A stretch of DNA of 64,000 bases from positions 16,554,001-16,618,000 of the forward strand of contig CM070633.1 in assembly GCA_036346255.1 (NCBI GenBank). The letters are read 5' to 3'. Source of the stretch: Ampelocalamus luodianensis (Eukaryota > Streptophyta > Magnoliopsida > Poales > Poaceae). Position numbers and translations under genes: made by a program. The notes under the pieces were generated by a model, which saw only the letters and a list, made by a program, of their open reading frames with translations, searched no databases and was not told where the DNA came from. The stretch's first letter is position 1. Each line of letters starts with the position of its first letter. Of the stretch, positions 26,701-38,700 are shown one piece after another.

Positions 26701-29700
26701 ATGCAGCGACGCCCTCGTCCATGCGTGCTCTGCTTCGAGCGTCGCCTCCCCGTGCGTGCTCTACTCCGAGCCGAGCTCCTCCGCGCATGCTCTGCTCCAA
26801 GCACCACCTCTCTGCGTGTCCTCTGCTACGAGCCGAGCTCATCCCGCCGCCCAGACGCGCCGCCGTTGGACCACGCTGCCCCGGCTCCCCAACACCCGGA
26901 TCCGAGCTGCCTTGTCACCCCGATGCCCAATTCGTGCCGCCGCGCCCTCCGCCATGCTAGATCCGCGCATCCAAGCTGCCCCGTCACCTCGACAAGCTGC
27001 TGCCCAGATCCCATGCCCAGCAGCTCCCGATGCCCTTGCTCCCCGGACCCCGTGCCCGACACCTCCCAATGCCCTTGCTCCCTGGACCCGTGTCCAATGA
27101 GCTACCGCTGCTAGCCCCCTCCCGAAGGCTCCCCTACTCTAGATCCCTAACGATGTCGCCGTCTCATGGATGGAGGCTGAGCACCGCCTCCTGCGTGCCC
27201 CGCGGTCGCCAGCAATTAGGTCACCTCCCTCCGTGTGCGGCTCGATGAGGCATAAGGGGAGGTCACCGCTGCGGGCTCGCATCGGTCACTCAAGCGCGAG
27301 GTCGTTGTCGTCCCGGATTCGGGCCGCCACCAGCCCGCCGCCGCTGCGTCGAACTCTCTCGTCTAGCTCTTCCTTCTCAGCAGTCCTCCTCGACTCTTAC
27401 CACCTCCCTCGTCCGGTATCATGTCTCTGAGGATCTTAGACTCTGGTGCTTCTTTTCACCAGACACCAGATTTTACTGGCCTCACTTCTGTGAGTCCCAC
27501 AGCTCTTCCTTCCACCATTCAGACTACAAATGGTACCGCTCTTCTTGTTGCAGTCCGAGGCATCCTTTCCACTTCTTCCTTTCATGTTCCAACTGTCTCT
27601 CATGTTCCCAAGCTTACTATACAGCTTATGTCGGCCGGTCAGATCACTGATCACAATTGTCGTGTTATTCTTGAGTCTGACTCTTGTTGTGTTCAGGACC
27701 GCCGCACGGGGACTCTGTTTAGTGCTGGCCCTCGACGCTGTGATTCACACCGTCTTTGGGAGCTCGACCGGCTACACCTTCCTTCCATTGTCTCCACAAA
27801 CCAGTCAAACACCTGCCTCTGTTTTTGCTACGTCCTCTACTGCTTCCTTTGTTTAGTAGCATCATCGTTTGGGTCATCTCTGTGGATCGCGATTGTCATC
27901 TCTAGTAGGTCGTGGTCTTTTTGGGTCTATTTCTGGTTACCTCTTTACCTTGTATGGGTTGCAATCTTGGCAAACAGCTGCAGCTTCTCAATCCCTCTAG
28001 CGATTCTGTCTCGACTTGTCCTTTTGATCTTGTTCACTCTGACGTTTGGGGTCCAGCTCCCTTCGTTTCGAAAGGGAGTCATTGATACTATGTGATCTTT
28101 ATTGATGGTTATTCTCGTCATACTTGGATCTACTTAATATCCTCTCACAGTCAAATTCTCTATTTACCAGATGTTTGTCGCCATGATTCGCACTCAGCTT
28201 GATTCGACCATTCTTGTTTTTCGTGTTGATTCTACCTGTGAATACCTATCTGTTGCTTTGCGCCCCTTTCTCGCTGAGTAGGGTACTCTTCCACAATACT
28301 CTTGTCCTGGTGCTCACGCTTAGAATGATGCCTCCGAGCGTAAGCATCGTCACTTGCTTGAGACAAATCGCGCTCTTATACTTGCCTCTTCTGTTCCACC
28401 TCACTTCTGGGTTGAGGCTGTCTCCACTGCTGTTTTCCTCATCAACATGTAACCTTCCATTGCTCTTCAGGGTTCTACTCCTGTCGAGCGTCTCTACGGT
28501 CGGGCTCCCAAGTACAGTCACCTTCGCTGTTTCGGTTGTGTTTGCTTCGTGAGCGCACCAAGCTGACTACTCAGTAAATTGAGTGTTTTCCTAGGCAAAA
28601 GTCTTGAGCATAAGGGTTATCGCTACTACGACCCTATTGCTCGCCAGATGAAGATCTCTCGGGACGTCACCTTCGATGAGTCCCGACCTTACTACCCTCG
28701 TTTTCGCTTCCGCCTCCACCTTTTCGTTTCCCTCTCCCCCGTTTCCACCTATTCCATCTCCGGAGTTTCCTTCTAGCTCTTTTGTTGAGGTTCCACCCTT
28801 TTCCCAGCACTACTGTCGCCTTCCTTGGCCTACGCTTTTTCCAGTTGAGCCTCCGTCTTTACTAGGCCCTATTCCCAACTCTTCTTCTCCGTCCTTGCTC
28901 CCACACCACCTCCTCCTAGATACGATCTTCGTGATCGTTGCACTATCAGGCCTCCTAAGCGCTACGGCTTCGCAGCCGCTGCTCTTTTTGAGCCTACGAC
29001 CTACCGTTCAGCTGTTGTTCACGCTAAGTGGCAGCTCGCGATGTCTGAGGAGATTGCTGCTTTGGAGTGTATTGACACTTGGGATCTTGTGCCCTTACCT
29101 GCGCATGTCACTCCTAACACGTGCAAGTGGGTGTACAAGATCAAAACCTGCTCAGATAGTTCTCTTGAGCGCTACAAGGCTCGTCTTGTAGCGTGTGGTT
29201 TTCAACAGGAGCATGATCGTGACTACGAGGAGACCTTAGCTCCTGTGGCTCACATGACCACTATTCGCATTCCTTGTGGTGGCCTCTGTTCAACAGTGGC
29301 CCATCTCTCAACTGAACGTCAAGAATAGCTTTTTCAATGGCGAGCTAGTGAGACCTACATGCAGCCACCCCCTGGGTATTATGTTCTTGCTGGTATGGTT
29401 TGTCACCTTCGTCGTTCTCTCTGTGGGCTCAAGCAAGCCCCTCGTGCTTGGTTTGACCGCTTCCTGCCCACTTTGTACACCTCTTCTCTGGGTTGGACAC
29501 TCCTCCTTCTCTATGTGGATGATATCATCATTACAGGGACGACTCTCAATACATTGATTTTGTGAAAAACCGTCTCAGTGAGCAATTCTTGATATTTGAT
29601 TTGGGTCCTCTTCGTTACTTCCTTAGGATTGAGATCACTTCCACGGTTGAGGCCTACTACCTCTCCTAGGAGTACATTCAGGATATTTTTGCTCGCGCTT

Positions 29701-32700
29701 GTCTCACTGATCAGCGCACAGTGGACACTCCTATAGAGCTTAGTGTTCACCTTCGGCACACTAATGAGAAGCCTCTTAAGGATCCCACTCGCAACCGCCA
29801 TCTTGTCAGGAGCCTTGTCTACCTGGGGATCACTCGACCTGACATTTCTCACCCTGTCTAGATTATGAGTTAGTTTGTTTCTGCTCACATTCGACTCCAC
29901 TAGTCACCTTCGTGTTCTACGATATCTTCATGGAACCATCAGTTATCGCCTTTTCTTTCCTCGTTCCAGCCCTTTGTAGCTTCAGGCGTACTCTAAGGCG
30001 ATCAGGGCTAGTGATCCTTCTGATCGCCGGTCTCTTTCTGCCTATTGTGTTTTCATTGGCTTCTCTCTGATTGCCTAGAAGACCAAGAAGCAGACTGTCG
30101 TTTCCCATTCGAGTGCTGAGGATGAGTTGTGAGCTATAGCCGTGTTGATAGCTGAAATCACTTAGCTTCAGTGGCTACTTGAGGATTACGGTGTTTCCGC
30201 TTTTGCACCAACTCCTCTCCTATCAGACAGTACTACGCGATCAGCATTGCTCAAGATCCAGTGAAGCATGAGCTCACCAAGCATATTGGAGTAGATGTTT
30301 CGTTCATAAGATCGCAGGTGCAGACCAAGTTATTGCTCTTTAGTATGTGCCTTCGGAGCTTCAATTAGCAGATTTCTTTACCAAGGCATAGACTAGAGTT
30401 CAGCACAACTTCTACCTCTCCAAACTCAGTGTTCTTGATCTACCATGAGTTTGAGGGGTGTTAAATATGACATGTATAGGGTGTTCTTTGCATATTTTCA
30501 TACACATATATCTTGTATATGTTGGCCTTTAGACCCATTGGAATAGATAAGAGTTCATTCCAACACTACATACCCTCTATTTAGCCCACCGAGTTCCACT
30601 AAAAAAACTGAAGCTAAGTTCATGTGGTCTCTTTTGTTCAATTGCTTAATCACTTCAGACTTCTAGTAAAGTACCATATTTTAATTGGGAAGAATAGTGT
30701 GATCAGAACTTTCGTGTGCACAATCTCTCTGATGCGAAGTGGGTAAATCTAGCTTGTGTGGAATTCAATGGTTATGCATTAACTTGGTGGAACTAGTTAG
30801 TTATAGGAAAACCAACTTCAATTGGGTCGAGATCATATCAACACAAGGGAAGAAATGAAGCACATGATGAGACGTCGTTTTGTTCCATCTCAATATCAGC
30901 GAGAACTTCAGAACAGGCTGCAGCGCCTTACTCAAGGATCACATACGGTCGATGAGTACTATAAGGAGATGGAGACACTTCTGATCCACGCTAGAATTCA
31001 AGAAGATGCAAAGCCTAATATGGCGAGATTTTTGCATGGTCTTAATGAAGAGATTTCATATTTTGCTGAGATGTTTCCCTATAACACTATGCAGGACCTA
31101 GTGGACCAGGCAAAGCGTACTGAGGAAAGTTCAGCGGTCACGCTCGTCTTTCTTTGAGCCATCCCTCTACAACACCTTGGCGTCGTTCACATCAGAGTCA
31201 ATCCCATGCTGGCTCCCGATCTCAGAACACACCACACAGTACAGCGCTTCCTGTTGCTAGCGGAAGGCAATCGACTTCTTCCTCTAGGATTTCAATTTGC
31301 TTACAATGTCCTTCTGGCACAGTGATCGCCGCGTCACTTGGCATGGTGTGTCGGCTCTTCACCGCTCACGCACGCTGTCCTGCGACGGCCAAGACCTGCT
31401 CGGCGACCTTTTGGATGACTCCCCCTACATATTCGCCGAGCCGCGCGAGTTGCCGCCAACACGCGATCAGGATCACCGCATTCAACTGTGGCCTGACGCG
31501 ACGCCGGTTTCAGTTTGGCCATACCGCTACTCGCACCACCTCAAGGACGAACTGGAACGCCAGTATGTAGCCATGTTGGAATAGGGCATCATCCGGCATA
31601 GCACCTCGTCCTACTCTTCGCCGGTACTTCTTGTCAAAGAAGCATGATGGTGGCTGGCGCTTTTGCATGGACTGTCACGCGCTCAACACACTGACCATTA
31701 AGGATAAATTTCTGATACCGGTGGTCGACGAACTGTGGGATGAATTGAACGACGCCCGTTTCTTCACCAAACTCGACCTCTGTTCCGGGAATCATCAAGT
31801 CCGCATGTGTTAGTCGCTGGATTCTTGCTCTTGGTGATAGCAAGATCCTTACTCTCATCGAGAGGATGACACTTGGAGATGGGGCAAATTTTCTAGGTTT
31901 ATTTCTCACACAATGTCATACCCATCTGAGGGGTTGGGGATACATATTTATAGGCTGCTAATCAGCCAAGCATATGCCAAGATGCTAGTCTGAGATGCTG
32001 TCCTCTAAGATGCTAAGATGCTAAGATGCTATTCTAAGATGTTGTCCTAAAGCTAGTCCAAGATGCTGTCCTAGATGCTGTCCTCTAAGATGCTAAGATG
32101 CTAGTCTAAGATGTTGTCCTAAAACTAGTCCAAGATGTTGTCCTAGATGGGGCAGCAAAGACCACCATGCATCAGGGTCACAAGAACCATGTGCCCACCC
32201 CACAAAGACCACAGTACAGAGACTTATTCATCAGCATGCACCCGAATGACATCCTCAAGATGGCTCCGCACCCATGAGGGCCTTTTCGAATTCCTCGTCA
32301 TGCCTTTCAGCTAGACGAACGCGCCGACCACATTCTAGGCTTTGATGAATGAGATTCTTTGACGGTTCGTCCTCGTTTTTTTTTACGACAATATGATTTA
32401 TAATTCCTCTTGGTCGGATCATCTTCGCCACGTTCATGCGGTGTTTCTCCTTCGCCAGCACCATTTATTTTTACAGAGTCCAAGTGCATCTTTGGTGCTC
32501 TTTTGGTGATCTATTTGGGGCACGTGATCTCCATGGATGGTGGCATGGCCATGGATTCGGCCAAGGTGTAGGCCATCTCGGAGTGGCCGACACCCCATAC
32601 GACCAAGGTGCTACGAGGATTCTTAGGCCTTGCGGGTTACTACCGCAAGTTCATTCGCGACTTCGGCTCCATTGCGGCACCACTCACCAAGCTACTCAAG

Positions 32701-35700
32701 GTGGCATTCGGCTGGTCTCCGGAAGCGGATGCAACTTTCCAAGCACTCAAGGCCGCTCTGTCCACGGCCCCGATGCTGCACATGCCGAATTTCTCCAAGG
32801 CATTCATCATTGAGTGATGCCTCCGGCTCTGGTTTTGGCACCGTACTCCACCAAGGCGCCGGGCCTATCGCCTTGTTCAGCAAGCCCATCGCGCCTCGCC
32901 ATGCCAAATTGGCCGCCTATGAGTGTGAATAGATTGGAGTTGTCCAAGCGGTCTAGCATTGGCAACCGTATCTTTGGGGTCGTCTGTTTGTGGTTCGCAC
33001 TGACCACTACAGCCTCAAGTTCCTGCTCGATCAACGGTTGTCCACAATTCTGCAACATCACTGGGTTAGCAAGCTCTTTGGCTTTGATTTCGCGGTGGAG
33101 TTCCGGCCGCACCGCCAAAACACTGTGGTCGATGCCCCGTCCAGGAGGGACAGCATGGTCGGCGAACTTCTCACCCTTTCGGCCGACAATTTCATAATCT
33201 TCACCGAGCTTCGTCATGCGGTGACCACCGATGCTAAACTCCTTGCTCTCGCCGCCAAGATCACAGAGGGCTCACTCGGCGCCCCGTGGGGCCTGCTAGA
33301 TGGTCTTGTTACCTTTGCTGGCCAGGTTTACATCTCATCGTTCCTGTCGGCCATTCTCAAAGCCGCCCATAGTCTGGCTCACAAGGGCATTCAAAAGACG
33401 CTTCATCGCCTACACCGCGACTTCCAAGTTCTTGGTGCCCGTACCATTGTCTAAGACTTTGTGTGTACCTATCTCATCTGTCAGAAGAACAAGGCTGAGC
33501 ATCTTCACCCTACTGGCCTCCTACAACCACTGGACATTTCGTTTCAGCCTTGATCCGGCATCGCCATGGACTTTATTGAGGGCTTGCCCAAGGTACATGG
33601 GAAATCGGTCATTTTCTCCATCATTGACCGGTTCTCCAAATATGCGCGTTTGCATTTCATTCCTTTGGCGCATCCTTACTCCACCAGCTCGGTGGCCCGG
33701 GCTTTCTTTGACAATATTGTGAAGCTCCACGGTATTCCAACCTCCATCGTGCATGATCGGGATCCAATCTTTACTAGTAACTTTTGGCAAGAGCTATTCC
33801 ACTTGGTAGGCGTCCGCCACAACATGACCTTCGCGTACCACCCATAGTTAGATGGGCAAACTGAAGCAGTCAACAAGGTCATCGCTATGTATTTGCGGTG
33901 CTTCACAGGAGATCGTCCCTAGCATTGGTTCGATTATCTTCCTTGGACCGAATATTGCTACAACACCGCCTTTCATTCCGCCCTAAAGACGACAGCATTC
34001 CAAGTGGTGTATTGCTGTGTTCCCCCTTCCCTACGCACATACGAAGCCGGCGACGCTCGTGTCTAGGCAATAGATTGACCCTTGTTTGATCGCGATGAGC
34101 TTCTTTGCAACATCAAGGAACGCCTCTTACAAGCTCAACATCACCACGAGGTGGTTTTTGACATCGACTTGTTGGATTGGTTGCACCTTCTCCACCGCTA
34201 TGCTTCTTCACTCGACCACCCCACCAAAGGCAAGCTGGCTCCACGTTACTATGGGCCTTACAAAATCTTGGAAAAAAAATTGGTTTAGTCGCCTACCGAG
34301 TTGCCTTGCCTCCCGATGCCCATCACCATGACGTCTTTCATGTCAGTCTCTTTTAGAAATATCTTGGCGTGCCACAAACTGCTCCACCGGCTCTTCCCGA
34401 GATGCATCTTGGTTGTGTGGTTCCTACTCCTTCGTCGTTCTCAAAGTCAGCCTACGGCGTGACGTCCGTCATGTACTGGTTCACTGGCAGGGTAGCTTGG
34501 CAGCCGATGGATCGTGGGTTCCTCTGGGCGAGTTCCAAACAACTTATCCAGATTTTTAGCTCGCGGACGAGCTGCTTTGCGAGGAGGGGAGAGATGTTAT
34601 GTGGGACCAAACCTACCGGCGACGCACCAAGCAAGCGGCGGTGGTGCCGCCGCATGAGATCAATTCCATGAGACTTCATTAGGATAATTTTGTTTAGATT
34701 GGAAAGGCGGTCCTTTAGATCGTATTTAGTTTGGAAAACGATCCTCGCTTTCCGTATCTGTTATTTGGAAAGCAACCCTTCATATTGCATTTAGTTTTGA
34801 AAGAGATCCCTTTGACGTCCTTCCGTATCTGTAAAACCTCTATTTAAAGAGAGGTGAACCTTGCTTAGAAGCCAAGAAAGAAATAAAGAAGTCTCTTCTC
34901 CCTACCTCCTCTACACCCTCCACCCTTGCTGCTAGCAGCTTGAACCCTAGGGTTCTTGCACGCAACATAGGCAATTAAACAAGGAAGAAGAAATATAGCG
35001 ACGGTTGCAGGCAAGAACCCCTAGGGTTCTAGCCGCTGACCACCAGCAAGGAGAGAGTAGACAAGGAGGTAGGGAAGGAGACTTCTTAATTTATTTCTTG
35101 ATTCCTAAGCAAAGCTCATCTCTCTTTAAATAGAGGTGTTATAGATAAAGATGGAGATCTAAAGGATCTCTTATAGATAAGGAGATCGAAATGATCCCAT
35201 TCTAAACTAATGCGATCTTGAGGATCGACTTTCCAAATAACTGAAATAATTTAAAGGAAGTCTCGAGCATGTATCTCATGCAGCGGCGGTAGATGGACCC
35301 GCTACTTGTGGTTGCCGCCGCTGGCTGTAGTGCTATCCCCACATAACATCTCTCCCCTCTCGCGAAGCAACTCGTCCGCGAGCCGAAAATCTGGATAGTG
35401 TGTGGTAAACTCATGTAATTGAACCCAGGAAGCATCTGCTGCAGACATACCATGCCACTGAACGAGGACATGATGAACGTCACGTCGCAAACTAGCTTTG
35501 AGAACGACCGAGGGCGTAGGAACCACATGACCATGTTGCAAGTCAGGAAGAGCTGTTAACTAGCTTTGAGAACGGCTGAGGGAGTAGGAACCACATGACC
35601 ATGCTGCACGTCAGGAAGAGCTAGTGGAACAAACGGTGGTATGCCGTGGTATTACTTCAAGAGGCCAACATGGAAGACATCGTGGAGACGGGCACCTGGA

Positions 35701-38700
35701 GGTAAAGCAACTCGATAGGCGACAGAGCCGATTTTCTCCACTATTCTGTAAGGACCAAAATAACGCGGAGCAAGCTTTCCTTTGGTAGAGCTACCGAGGA
35801 ATGAAGCATGGCGATAGAGAAGGCGCAACCAAACCCAAGAGTGGATGTCAAAAACCACCTCATGGTGATGTTGGTCATAGTATTTGCTTGGGCATCCTGC
35901 TGGGCCTGTAAAAGCCGGTCCCAAATGTCGCGAAGAAGCTCATCGCGGTCAAGAAGAGTCCTGTCCACGGCCTCTACGTGGGTGTCGCCAGCCTCATACA
36001 TGCGGAGTGACATAGGAACTCGGCCATAGACCACTTGGAACAGTGTCGTCTTGAGAGCGGAGTTGAAGGCGGTGTTTTAGCAGTATTCGGCCCAGGGTAG
36101 CCAATCAAGCCATTGGCGGGGACGATCTCCTGTGAGGCACAGTAGATACATAGCAATGACCTTGTTGACTGCCTCGGTTTGCCCATCAGACTAAGGGTAG
36201 TAGGCGAAGCTCATGTTGAGGCGAACGCCTGCTAAACAAAACATCTCTTGCCAAAAAATGCTAGTAAAAATAGGATTCCGATCAGTGACGATGGAGGTTG
36301 GGATACCGTGAAGCTTCACAATATTGTTGAAAACGGTTCGGGCCACAGAGCTAACTGTGTACGGATACACTAATGAAACGAAATGCGCATATTTGGAGAA
36401 GCGGTCAATGACCGAGAGAATGATCGATTTCCCATGTACCTTGGGCAAACTCTCAATACAATCCATGGCGATATCAAACCAAGGCTGGAATAGAACGTCC
36501 AGGGGTTGTAGGAGGCCAACCGGATGAAGATGCTTAGTCTTGTTCTTCTGACATATGAGACAGGTATGCACAAAATCATGTACAACGGTACAGGCTCCCG
36601 GAACGTGGAAGTCGTTGCGTAGGCAATGTAGTGTCTTTTGCACGCCCACGACAAATAAGCTATGAGCGGCTTCCAAGATGGCCGACAGGTGGGGTGATGA
36701 TGACGCGACGTAGACCCGACCACCAAATGTGATGAGACCATTCAGCAGGCCCCAAGGTGTGCCAAGCGAGCCGTCCGCAATTTTGGTGGAGATGGCGGCT
36801 AGCTCGGCGTCAGTGGTTGCCTCATGACGAAGGTCAGCGAAGACGTCAAAGCTAGCAAATGAGAGGGTGAGGAGCTCGCTGGTCATGACATCGAAGGAGA
36901 CTTCTTAATTTCTTTCTTGATTCCTAAGCAAAGCTCACCTCTCTTTAAATAGAGGTGTCACAGATAAAGATGGAGATCTAAACGATCTCTTACAAATAAG
37001 GAGATCGAAGGGATCTCTTTCTAATCTAAGAGATCGAAAGGATCTCATTCTAAACTAATGCGATCTTAAGGATCGACTTTCCAAATAACTGAAATTATTT
37101 AAAGGCTGTCTCGGGCACGTATCTCATGCAGCAGCAGCAAATGGGCCTGCCGCCTGAGGTTGCCGCCGCCGGCTGTCCCCACATAACAGTGACTAACTGA
37201 ATTACCGAAAGGAAAATAAAGAAGATTTACTGTACAGACATGATAACCTACTTCTACATTTCATAAGGTTGGTAGTCTTAAATTTGTTATAGTTTCTGGC
37301 TTACGTTCCTTTAAGGTTTTCTGATTCTTTCAATAATTTTTCTTGCACTCTTTCAGGAACATGTCACTTCACTAACTTTGTAGTGCGGATCATGTCCAAG
37401 TGGCATTCTGCTTAGTACTACCAGTTGATTCACTCAAGCTTCAACAGATGCTTATGAATCATTAGTTTGAATGACATGCCATCTCTGTAATTTCCATATC
37501 TGAGTGTTACACGCTGGACTCTTGCTCTTGGTGATAGCAAGATCCTTACTCTCATGGAGAGGATGACACTTGGAGATGGGGTAAATTTTTCTTGGTTTAT
37601 TTCTCACGCAATGCCATGCCAACCTGAGGGGTTGGGTATACATATTTATAGGCTGCTACTCAGCCAAGCATATGCCAATATGCTAGTCTAAGATGCTAAC
37701 AACCTGTCCTAGATGCTAGTCTAAGATGCTAACAATCTGTCCTAGATGTTGTGTCCTCTAAGGTGCTAACAACCTGTCCTAGATGCTGGTCAAGATGTTG
37801 TCCTAGAGATGCTAACAACCAGTCAAGGATGTTGTCCTTTACAAAAGCAAAAAGCCGACACAAAAAGCCGACACAGAAAGCCGACACAGAGACTTATCCA
37901 TCATTCTCCCCCTAAGTCTTGTGTGTCTCCTTGTGAGGAATCTGAGCCATCCCGATCCTGGCGCGAAACTCCTAGAACTTGATCCGCCCAAGAGACTTGG
38001 TCAGGAAGTCGGCGAGCTGGTCTTGGGTGTTGATGTAGTTGGCCCAGATACTCCCTTCATCCAGGCAGCTTCTGATGAAGTGATAACTCACCCGGATGTG
38101 CTTGCTGCGCTCATGGAAGACAGGGTTCTTCGCCAAGGCCAAGGCGGACTTGCTGTCCACCCTGAGCTCCACTGCCTCCGCGTCTCTGTCAATGAGATCG
38201 CCAGCGGTGCGACCACGAGCACGAGTAGAAGCGGTAGTGGCGCAATGTACCGCGCGCACTAGACAAAGCCACTACCGCTGGCGCTTGACCGATCGCCGGT
38301 GATCGGACACTTGCCGAGGAAGAACGGCGTCCGCTAGTGCTCTTGCTCGTGTCGATGTCGCCGGCGTGGTCGCTGCCATTGCATTCGATGAAGTGCGCGC
38401 GCCGGCACCTTGGGTAGTGCAAGCCGTAGTCGGAGGTGCCCGCGACGAGCGGGATCCTTTTCATGGCTCTTTGGTGTTCCGTCGTCGGTCCGCCGCATGA
38501 ACCGGTGGCGTGGCCGACGGCGAACGCCAAGTCCGGTCGCGTGTGGACAAGGTAGCAAAGGCGCCCATACGCGCGATCTGCGTTGCGCCCGCCTCTCCGC
38601 CGTACTCTCACGACTCGGCCACCTTTCCTCCAGGAGTGTGGGGTGGGTTGCGATCGGTGAGCCCGGCCTTCGGACGATGCGCTTGGCGTGGCGATGCAGC

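Larger units (their letters stand above)
24722..30565 (+). mobile_element. Ty1/copia retrotransposon with 107-bp LTRs
   Basis: The LTRs 24722-24828 and 30459-30565 are both 107 bp and differ at only a few sites by eye. The duplication is perfect: CTACA at 24717-24721 and 30566-30570. A primer-binding site abuts the 5' LTR and GAGGGG precedes the 3' LTR. Order is protease, integrase, RT, RNase H, as in copia. It holds a hAT element at 25096-26694. Confidence 0.92.
23389..31281 (+). mobile_element. Gypsy 5' part (LTR, leader, gag) nested in gypsy 21457-34967
   Basis: The LTR 23389-24277 begins TGATGAGGACATC like the gypsy at 5434-13287, so the families are related. A primer-binding site and gag follow. 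The element lacks pol and the 3' LTR: gag runs to about 31281, where the host frame resumes. The right edge is uncertain by several bases. It is interrupted by the copia 24722-30565. Confidence 0.7.
21457..34967 (+). mobile_element. Ty3/gypsy retrotransposon in MND1 intron 9, carrying nested insertions
   Basis: The LTRs are 21457-21780 and 34595-34967 (TGTTATGTGG to CAACA). A tRNA-Met-type primer-binding site is at 21784-21794, and a polypurine tract at 34581-34594 directly precedes the 3' LTR. No convincing 5-bp duplication is seen (TACAC versus TAGGC). Order: gag, protease, then an insertion at 23389, then RT, RNase H and integrase. The coding region has frameshifts and in-frame TAG codons. 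The reading direction is opposite to MND1. Confidence 0.85.
35003..37188 (-). mobile_element. Truncated gypsy, same family as 21457-34967, opposite strand
   Basis: The left LTR is 35003-35348 (3' in element sense) and the right LTR about 36890-37188, truncated at its inner end. Flanks are GCGAC (34998-35002) and GTGAC (37189-37193), a probable duplication with one change. Only the integrase end remains inside. A deletion runs from within the 5' LTR to the integrase zinc finger, removing primer site, gag, protease, RT and RNase H. Confidence 0.8.

Noticed and set aside
26454..27114. Plus-strand frames of about 170-206 codons
   Set aside because: They run across the end of the hAT element into copia leader sequence, so cannot be one gene; composition is Pro/Ala/Arg-rich.
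21457..34967. A 5-bp target duplication for the outer gypsy
   Set aside because: The flanks TACAC and TAGGC share too little. The element is still supported by LTRs, primer site and purine tract.
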